From: a virus
Strand: one strand, 5' to 3'
Length of the DNA: 23,245 bases
Virus record (IMG/VR): IMGVR_UViG_3300046790_000047
Coordinates: 1-23,245 of that record
A program made the position numbers and the translations under genes. The first letter of the stretch is position 1. Every line of letters starts with the position of its first letter. The notes below the pieces were generated by a model. The model was not told where the DNA came from and did not search any database. It saw only the letters and a program-made list of their open reading frames with translations. Below are positions 1 through 7,000 of the stretch, one piece after another.

Positions 1-625
1 CAAGGTCAAACGGATCCCTAATCAGTACCCACTCGTAATAAGCCCCGGCGTCGAGCGTGAGCGATGCCGGTGCTTCGTAGTGGTCCACGCCTAATCGCAG
101 GCTGCCGGCCGTGATTTGCAGCTGCGTTCCAGCGGCATCGGCGCGCACGTACACGCCGAAGCGTGAGTTGACTTCGCTCGACACGGGCGCGGTAACCCCT
201 TGCGGTCCCGGCCCAGTTGCGTTCGCCCATTCGCCGACCCACGGTGACGAACTGTCGCGCGCCACAACCAGCCCGCCGCCGCCGCCGCCGCCTTGAACCC
301 AGGCATACGGCCCGGTGCCGGACCCTGCCATATCCGTAAGGACCCACTCTGCATACGTGGGCCCTGCTAAGTGGCGTGGCGTTGCCGAGTCAGTGCTAGA
401 TGCGCCGTGGATCAAGCCGTAACCGTCAGGCGGCACGACATCGATTCCGAGCGGCGCATATACGCCGACACGCGCCCCAACCTCGGTCGTCACCGGCAGC
501 GTAATCAGCGGCCATGACGCCGGGTCCGCTATCACGTACTCGCCGACTGCCGGATCGCCGACTAGACCGGGGTGCGGCATGAGCCCGCCGCTACCCGCAC
601 CGGGGATTGGTGGATAGAGAGGCAT
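1..625 (-). CDS. Surface protein with internally duplicated domain (3' end beyond window)
   Basis: Partial: starts at the ATG at 625, one base after the previous TAA, and stays open to the left edge, at least 208 residues. I translated it by hand through the edge and found no stop. It begins MPLYPPIPGAGSGGLMPHPG. Two similar stretches of about 55 residues occur: one from TTEVGARVGVYAPLGIDV to YAEWVLTD, the other from SSEVNSRFGVYVRADAAG to YYEWVLIRD. A glycine run (seven Gly, bases 272-292) separates them. The pattern suggests a repeated beta domain in an adhesion or fibre protein. The motif E-V-x-x-R-x-G-V-Y followed about 45 residues on by Y-x-E-W-V-L is the shared element. Family unknown. 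Confidence 0.65.
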   Translation of the reverse strand, partial: MPLYPPIPGAGSGGLMPHPGLVGDPAVGEYVIADPASWPLITLPVTTEVGARVGVYAPLGIDVVPPDGYGLIHGASSTDSATPRHLAGPTYAEWVLTDMAGSGTGPYAWVQGGGGGGGLVVARDSSSPWVGEWANATGPGPQGVTAPVSSEVNSRFGVYVRADAAGTQLQITAGSLRLGVDHYEAPASLTLDAGAYYEWVLIRDPFDL

Positions 626-626
626 G

Positions 627-1610
627 TTATGCAACCTCCGTCACTAGAGCGGCACCCACTGCCGAGGCCCATGCACCGGTAATGAGGCCGGTGTAGCCGT
701 ACGGCGTTTCATAGTAAGAGCCCGGTACCATGAGGCATGTGTAGCTCGAGCTCGAAGCAGCGCTGCCGAGCTTGAGATACAGCGGCGATGTTGAGTCGTT
801 CTGGATTGTCGATCCCCTGCGCAGTGCATTGCTCGCGAGCAGCGTAACGGGCGTGATGGCGGCGGCGACGCTGGCAACGGTTGCCGTAGCTGGTGCACCT
901 GGCGATGCTGGGAAATTCGAGACCGTGACCGAGCCGTCGATCGCCACTGCGCCGGACGGCGCGACCTTGACGTCGACGTACCCGCCGCCGCCCTGAGTCG
1001 TGCGGCCCGTGATCACCGATTTGACGATCGACGCGTCGGATTCGGGGTGAGTCACATCGGAGATGCGAATAGTCCCGGTGCGCACCACCGTGTAATGCAG
1101 GATGGTCTGTATGTGGAACGTAGTCTGTGCCGTGCCGCCGTTCGTGAACACGACGCGGAAATACGCCGCTCGCGGTCCGACCGTATACGAGCCCGGGAGG
1201 CTCGGTAGCAGCGTAAAGGCGAGCGTCTCACTCCAGAGAACGCCGTCTGTTGACCACTGCATTTTCAGCCCGTCAGTGGCTGACCCCACGTTAGCAAACG
1301 CGTGCACGCCGATCGCTGCGTAGTCTTGCACGAACACCGCGGCGCCCGTGAAGGTGCCGTTAGCAGCAAGCGGCGTGTCGGTGCTGTTGCCAGCATCTGC
1401 TACGGACGGCACAGAGATCCGCAACGGCACGCCGCCGTCTGAGATCTTCACCCGGCCATCGGCTTCCGTCGCGACAAATTGGGCGTGGTTGGTGCCGTCC
1501 ACACCCGCGATGAGCTCGGCCGCTTCGGTGCCGGTGAGCAACGCGCCGTCGGTGACCGCGGTCGTCGACATGCCGGGCGGTAGGTCTATCTGCTTGAGTT
1601 TGATAGTCAT
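627..1610 (-). CDS. Beta-rich virion surface protein, uncharacterised
   Basis: 327 aa, ATG start overlapping the previous stop. The first part reads IKLKQIDLPPGMSTTAVTDG and NHAQFVATEADGRVKISDGG. The middle has a jelly-roll-like pattern: IGVHAFANVGSATDGLKMQW, TDGVLWSETLAFTLLP and YFRVVFTNGGTAQTTFHIQT, reminiscent of structural phage proteins that measure an averaged difference between samples. The rest (GGGGYVDVKVAPSGAVAIDG, VTVSNFPASPG, LRRGSTIQNDSTSPLYLKLG) contains further short strands. I do not recognise a named domain. From position it belongs to the fibre or adsorption cassette. The TAA stop is one base before the next ATG. Confidence 0.6.
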   Translation of the reverse strand: MTIKLKQIDLPPGMSTTAVTDGALLTGTEAAELIAGVDGTNHAQFVATEADGRVKISDGGVPLRISVPSVADAGNSTDTPLAANGTFTGAAVFVQDYAAIGVHAFANVGSATDGLKMQWSTDGVLWSETLAFTLLPSLPGSYTVGPRAAYFRVVFTNGGTAQTTFHIQTILHYTVVRTGTIRISDVTHPESDASIVKSVITGRTTQGGGGYVDVKVAPSGAVAIDGSVTVSNFPASPGAPATATVASVAAAITPVTLLASNALRRGSTIQNDSTSPLYLKLGSAASSSSYTCLMVPGSYYETPYGYTGLITGAWASAVGAALVTEVA

Positions 1611-2080
1611 GGCGTGGCCAGTGTTAGGAATGCGACGACGTCGCCGGCGTCGAGGTTGAACGCGAGCCCGCTGCCTTGGTAAAGCAGGTCACCCGCGTCG
1701 AGGCTGGCGATCGGCTTGGCCGTTGCGCCGGCGTCGACCGAGAAATAGAAGTCGCTGGCGCGTGATGCATCGCCGAGCGTGTACGCAACGCCGTTGACGA
1801 ACACATGCAAATAGCCGTCCGCATTCGGCGTGACGGCCAAGGGTGTTGCGCACGCCAGCATGTGCGGAGCGGTGGTGATGGACGCTGGCATAGCTTTGTT
1901 GGACAAGGGTATCGCCACGCTGGCACCCGATCCTGGCTCACCTTGCGGCCCCTGCGGCCCCTGCGGCCCGACAGGACCTGCGGCTCCGTCCGCACCCGCG
2001 GGCCCGGTCGGACCTGCGGGCCCCGGCGATCCGGCAGGTGACACAATGACAGTCAGCTCGCAAAACTCATCTGTCGACAT
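1607..2080 (-). CDS. Collagen-like protein, second member
   Basis: 157 aa, ATG start behind AGGTGA. Its N-terminus (FCELTVIVSPAGSPGPAGP) parallels that of the preceding gene (CxVTV...AGSPGP). Gly-X-Y triplets extend to about residue 50, including GPQGPQGPQGEPG. The C-terminal 100 residues have LHVFVNGVAYTLGDA, SDFYFSVDAGATAKPIASLD and DLLYQGSGLAFNLDAGDVVA, a strand-rich pattern like small trimeric adhesion tips. Its stop overlaps the next ATG (ATGA). Likely a fibre or decoration component, receptor unknown. Confidence 0.65.
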   Translation of the reverse strand: MSTDEFCELTVIVSPAGSPGPAGPTGPAGADGAAGPVGPQGPQGPQGEPGSGASVAIPLSNKAMPASITTAPHMLACATPLAVTPNADGYLHVFVNGVAYTLGDASRASDFYFSVDAGATAKPIASLDAGDLLYQGSGLAFNLDAGDVVAFLTLATP

Positions 2081-2084
2081 GGCA

Positions 2085-2090
2085 TCACCT
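2085..2090 (-). promoter_or_regulatory. Ribosome-binding site of second collagen-like gene
   Basis: AGGTGA on the minus strand about four bases before the ATG at 2080, overlapping the stop region of the previous gene. The same AGGTGATGC context is found before the sheath gene. Confidence 0.55.
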
Positions 2091-2899
2091 CACGCCGGAA
2101 ACCAGCTGCCGTATGGATATTCGCGGATGTAATCGATCTCGACCCACGCAAACGTCGCGGCGACCGTGAGGATTTCGAAGCCGGCACGCGTCGGCGTTAG
2201 AGGTGCAAACCCACCACCGTCGACGCGCAGGATGCGCTGCGTGTGTGGATTGATCACCGCGCTACCCCACCGCGAATCAGAGGGGCGCCAATCCTGCACA
2301 AACACGTAAGCACCGTCGTCAACGCCCGGCACAACCGTGCTGAGCGTGGTCGGCGTCAGGTCGAGATACTTGTACGACCGGCAGCGGTTGCCCCACAAAT
2401 AGCCGTAGCTCAGCGCGACCGTCGTCGGGTCGTGCGCTCCAGCGACGTTTGTCAGCTGCATCTGAATCACTTGCGACGTGTTCATGCGCGGGTCGGTGAA
2501 GCGCGCAGCGATCTGCGTCTGCGGCGCTGACAGCGCTTTTGTTAGCCGCATGCCGCTCGTCGACTGGATTCGAATCACCCCATTGACGAGCGTCGAGTTG
2601 TATTCGGTCGGGCCCAGCACGGGCGCCGCCGTCGTGACCTCGCCCTTGCGCGTGAGCAGCTCGCCGGTGCCGTTGTGCAGAGCCGTCCATCCGCGATCGC
2701 CGAGCACCGGCGAGCCGGCGTCAAACTCGTCATTTAGTGCGGCAGCCACCAGCGGCGGCGTCAAGTAGGGCGCGAGCACGGTCGCTGCGCCGCCAGCTCC
2801 AGGAGGACCCGCGGGCCCGACCGGACCCGCGGGGCCGACGGGCCCGGGGCTGCCTGCGGGCTGCGCGGTGACGGTGACTGTGCATCTCTGGGTTGCCAT
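2090..2899 (-). CDS. Collagen-like protein with lectin-like C-terminal domain
   Basis: 269 aa, ATG start behind GAGGG. The N-terminus QRCTVTVTAQPAGSPGPVGP leads into Gly-X-Y triplets (about residues 16 to 35), followed by a linker and a roughly 210-residue domain. That domain has LNDEFDAGSPVLGDRGWTAL, VNGVIRIQSTSGMRL, TDPRMNTSQVIQMQLTN, LSYGYLWGNRCRSYKYLDL and a YVFVQDWRP segment, with alternating strands like a concanavalin-type jelly roll. It probably trimerises through the collagen segment and binds a surface sugar; this is inference. It shares the N-terminal module with the next gene. Confidence 0.65.
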   Translation of the reverse strand: MATQRCTVTVTAQPAGSPGPVGPAGPVGPAGPPGAGGAATVLAPYLTPPLVAAALNDEFDAGSPVLGDRGWTALHNGTGELLTRKGEVTTAAPVLGPTEYNSTLVNGVIRIQSTSGMRLTKALSAPQTQIAARFTDPRMNTSQVIQMQLTNVAGAHDPTTVALSYGYLWGNRCRSYKYLDLTPTTLSTVVPGVDDGAYVFVQDWRPSDSRWGSAVINPHTQRILRVDGGGFAPLTPTRAGFEILTVAATFAWVEIDYIREYPYGSWFPA

Positions 2900-2908
2900 G
2901 TTGAGCCC

Positions 2909-3280
2909 TCACGGTGTGAGTAACGCGAGGTCGCCGTGCGCGAATAGCAGCCGCTCCGGTGCGGTCGAGTGCGCGAGCCATACGTCCCAATGCCACGTCG
3001 CAGGCTTGCCCGTAGGCGCGAGCGTCGACGTGTCTGCGGGCAAGAGCGTGAGCAGTACGAAGGTGCCCTCGACAACGACCGCCCACCCGGGGATTTGCGG
3101 CACAGCGCTGTGCGTGGGCGAGAACGGCGCTGTCACCGTGTACGGCGCGAGGTCGAACGGCGTGCCGTCCGAATGCACAGCGCTCAGTCGCAGACCGACC
3201 GACGCCCCGATCGCGACGCGGATTTGCACGGCGGCCGGCACGAGATTGATTTGAGCCGGCAGGGCTCCAGCGCAGCTCAT
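2909..3280 (-). CDS. Small beta-rich structural protein
   Basis: 123 aa, ATG start overlapping the glycosyltransferase stop. Contains INLVPAAVQIRVAIGASVGL, a TPFDLAPYTVTAPFSP strand and the segment GTFVLLTLLPADTSTLAPTG followed by TWHWDVWLAHS and a final LLFAHGDLALLTP. The arrangement of a hydrophobic strand, an LPADT turn, a W-x-W-D-V-W strand and a closing hydrophobic strand resembles the N-terminal beta-sandwich of BppU-like upper baseplate proteins (my recognition; weak). It could be an adaptor that links the collagen-like proteins to the baseplate. Function uncertain. Confidence 0.55.
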   Translation of the reverse strand: MSCAGALPAQINLVPAAVQIRVAIGASVGLRLSAVHSDGTPFDLAPYTVTAPFSPTHSAVPQIPGWAVVVEGTFVLLTLLPADTSTLAPTGKPATWHWDVWLAHSTAPERLLFAHGDLALLTP

Positions 3281-4008
3281 AGCGGCACCTCGTCGTGGCT
3301 GGTGTTGTAGGGCGTAAGCAGGATGCGCGGGATGCGATAGGGGTGCACCGGTTGGTCGCCGACGGCGCGCAGGTCAGACCAGTCGAGCGTTGCGCCGCGA
3401 CCGTCTTCGCCGAGCCACACGCGCGCGCGTGCGCTCTCCGCCGCGAAGCGGTGCCCGAAGGTCGACTTGATGGTGCCGTCGCCGCCTAAGTGATCGCAGA
3501 TATTTGGGACCGGCACGAAGACGTCGAGCTCGTTGGCGAGCGTAAACGCTCGCAAGCGCTCGTCGTCCCATGTGCCCCACAGGTCGCCGAAGAGATGCTC
3601 GCGGTCGCACACCCAGTCGAGCGCTCGGTCGCCGAGCTCGCGCGGCAGCACGAGCAGTTGAACGAACTGCAGTCGCCGGGTGCTTGCCCATCGCAAGCCT
3701 TGCGCGTGCGCGATCTCGACCTGGTCGCGCGGCAGCCAGCCAGCGATCGGCGAGTGCGGCCGCGCAGCGACGAGCGTCTCGAGCGTCGCGCGTAGGTCAG
3801 AGCACACGGCGATGTCGTCGGCGAGGATCGCGATGTGCGTCGCGCGCGGTTGGGCTAGCGCGCACGCGACCCAAGTCGCTTTCCACGCCGGCCAGCAACC
3901 TCGCCGGTTGATGTCGACGTGCACGCGAACCTCGCCGCCGACGCGCTCGACGAGTCGCCGGCAATGCTCCGCGCGTTCCGGCACTGTCATGATGCCAAGC
4001 GCTAGCAT
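3277..4008 (-). CDS. Glycosyltransferase-like protein (GT-A type) in fibre cassette
   Basis: 243 aa from the ATG at 4008, which overlaps the fibre stop (ATGCTAG). The frame is open a little further upstream, but that part lies inside the fibre gene. Residues 1-12 (LGIMTVPER) look like the first strand of a GT-A nucleotide-sugar fold; VRVHVDINRRGCWPAWKATW and the ATHIAILADDIAVCSDL block follow, where D64-D65 would be the DxD-like metal and sugar-nucleotide site. A later CDHLGGDGTIKSTFGH motif (His at about 173 and 186) resembles the C-terminal metal/donor motif of phage GTs. Cytoplasmic, no signal peptide. It may decorate a virion fibre. Substrate unknown. Stop overlaps the next start as ATGA. 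Confidence 0.7.
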   Translation of the reverse strand: MLALGIMTVPERAEHCRRLVERVGGEVRVHVDINRRGCWPAWKATWVACALAQPRATHIAILADDIAVCSDLRATLETLVAARPHSPIAGWLPRDQVEIAHAQGLRWASTRRLQFVQLLVLPRELGDRALDWVCDREHLFGDLWGTWDDERLRAFTLANELDVFVPVPNICDHLGGDGTIKSTFGHRFAAESARARVWLGEDGRGATLDWSDLRAVGDQPVHPYRIPRILLTPYNTSHDEVPL

Positions 4009-7000
4009 TGGAACGCTATCTCGAGTCCGCTCTCGTGCGTCGACTGCGCGCCCCACCAGACGACCGCAACGTTAGAGGCCCAAATAATCCACGCGAGATA
4101 GTGCACGCCGATGGGCGACTGCAGGGAGTATTGACCGTTGGCCGTGACTGCGTCATTGACGCTGGTCGAAAGCACGCGCGTGCGAGTGCCGCTCGGCGTG
4201 CCGACGGTGTCGAAGCCGATGCCTGTTACGGCTGCGAAGGTCTTCGTCTGCACGGCGGCATAGGCTTGCGCACGGGTCCAGGTGCCCGGCACGCCCTGCA
4301 CGAATTCGAAGCGCGAGGACGAGCCATTCGCGCCGACCCAGGTGTTGGCCGTCGGGTGCGTGAATGTCTCCGGCGTCCAGCTGCGCGCGTATCTAAACGC
4401 TGCTGTGACCTGGTTGTCGATGTTCCAAAGGTCACACTTGGCCGGTGTCGTATCGTTGCCGACCGTCTGCATGTGATAGGTCGTCGCGCTGCGCGGGCTG
4501 CATGTACCGAGGTAGCGCGACGCGGGTGCGCCAGACTTGGTCAAAACGCCGTTGACGCGGGTTATTGCGGTCGCGCGTGCTGTCGGCAGTGTCCAGTTGA
4601 CGAACTCCACGGCGACGCCGGCGGCCGTTCCGTCGGTGGGTGCAGGTGCTGACAGTGAGATGAATACGTCGAACGGCGTGCCCGTCGTGCGGCCTGACAG
4701 CGTCTGTCCGAAACCGTTGACCGAGCACAAGCGCCAGCCTGAGACCGTAGTGTCGTAGAGCGCGATCCTGTCGCTCTTGACCGGGGCGAGGTAGATGATT
4801 GAAAAGGCGCCATCGGCGACCGGCGAGTCGTCAGCCGTCGGCGACAAGCGAAAGCCGTTTGTACTCGGGTCGACGTCAGGCGGCACCCACCATGCTTGAC
4901 TCGTGCTTTTGCCCGTCAGAACGGATCCGGCAACAGGCCCTGTGCCGGTGAAGTCGATTCGACCGCTGGCGCTTAACACCGACTCGGCCGCTAGCCCATA
5001 GGCCGTGTCGACTTTCCAATAGGGGCTGTCTGGGTTGTAGCTCGTGTAACTGCGGCCGCAGACCCATGTCGTCGCAGAGCCGGAGATAACCGAGTAACTG
5101 ATCGAGGTGCCCGGCGAGCCGCCAGAGGCACCGCTCGTCGCATAAGGCGAGTCTATTTTGCTCGGCGAGCTCGGTGTGATGGTGAGCGAGATGGTAGCGC
5201 CGGCGTTGACGCCGAACCGCACGCCGCGCAACACCTGCTCGGACCCAGGCGGCGATACGAGTGTGAGGCTAACAGTGGAGCCGAGCATGTCGAGCTCGTA
5301 GAGCCAGCCGGGATAAACCGTTGTCGGCGGCGTGGTGTCGCGCGGCCACAACTGCAGCTCGCCGGGAATCTCGATGAACAGGCCGCTGGTGGTCGAGCCG
5401 GGTCGAAATTCGCGATTGCAGTACGCATAGCCAGCCGAGCCAGTGCGCACGATCATTTGCGAGCCGCTGACCGTCGCGGTGTAGGCGCCGGAGTAGGCGA
5501 GGTCGAGCTGATAGGGCGTGCCGGCGGTGCCGGGTGCGATGACTTCGTATACGCCGCAGTTGGCCGCGGCTTCGAAGAGCACGACGACAAGGTCGCCGGC
5601 GACAACGGCGACGCCGTCGACGCTGAGGGCGCCGTTGGCCGTCGCGGTGAGACGCGGCCGGTTGGTCGAGATGGTGGTCGCCGTGTAGGCCGGCAGCGTG
5701 GTTGCAGTGGCGAGCCGCGCGTCGAAGTAGCTTCGAGCCCGCAGCGCGTCCAGCCGCGCTTTATCGGCGGCCGATTGGAAGCCGGCAGTGCTGGCCGTAG
5801 CGACCGCATGCAGCGTGCCGCCGCCGCGTGTGCCGTGCTGCGCATCGGTGGCAAGGGCGGCGTTTTGCTGCGCCCATATTTGCGGCGTAGTCCCTACGGT
5901 GATCGGACCCGTCGTGGTGAGCTGCCACCGCTGACCCGCATGGGTTCCCTCTGCCACATAGACAACGGACCCAGTCACCAGCTCGCCAGCGGAATCAGAT
6001 TCCGTCGCCCGCAACCAAGTTCCATCCGAGCCGGTGCCGACAACGGTTACGTGGTAGATGCCGTTTCGCCACTCGATCGAAGCCGATGCATCTTTGAATA
6101 AGATGCGGTCGCCGACTGCCAACGCTATGCCGTCGACGACGTTCGGCTGCATGCCCGGCACTTGGATATTTGGGATGTTCGTAACAGACGCCACGCGCAC
6201 CGCTGTCTTGAAGCTGGCGGATAGGCCATCAAGACGCGTTTTGTCGGCGGCCGATTGGAAGCCATCAGCTGCGCCGGTGGCAAGTCCCGGCATCGCGTGC
6301 ACGTGGTCGCTACGAACGAGCGTAACCGCAGCGCCCGGCGCATTCGCTGCACCCACCGTGAGCGCTACCGGCGTCGCCGTGGCGGGGATCGCGTGCACGT
6401 GGTCTGACAGCGCGAGCGTTGCAGCGCTGCCGGCAGCATTGGAGCCCGCGAGCGTAAGCGCAACGGGCGTGCCGCTCGAGACAAGGTGCGTGTGATCCTG
6501 GCGCGCAGCGGTCGTGCCGCCGCCGACGGCTGCGGCAGCGTTGCCGACTGCCGGGCTCGTGACAGTCGCGAGCGGCGTGTTAGTGGCGCCCGACGCGAGC
6601 GAGTCGAGCTTGATTTTGTCGACGCCCGTGAGAAAGCCAGACGCTCCGCCGGCAATGGCTGCTGCGTGCAACGTGCCGCCGCCGCGCGCGCCGTGCTGCG
6701 CGTCGGTCGCAATCACGCCGAGCTGCACGCTGTCGGCGGCGACCACAATCGAGCCGTCGGCGTGCGCAACGACGTCAAGCTGGTTGCCCGTCTTCGTCAG
6801 ACCGGCGCCGGCGATGATTTGGCCGGCGCCGGAAACCTGTGTGAACGCGAGGGGGGTCGTACCAAGCACGATCGGGTCGTTGGTGGTGAGGGCCCATCCG
6901 CTGTCTGAGTTGGCGGTGCCCTCGGTAACAAACACATACATGCCAGAGTTGACCTCTGCCGAGCTGTCAGCGTCGGTCGAGCGGGCCCAAGCGCCGGCAG

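Noticed and set aside
275-292. GCC trinucleotide run, and a similar one at 9012-9038
   Set aside because: Both encode glycine linkers in structural proteins and change in units of whole codons, so there is no sign of a phase switch.
18-354. Two short open frames at the left edge (109 and 87 codons)
   Set aside because: Both are out of frame with the gene from 625 that stays open to the edge, and are rich in Arg.
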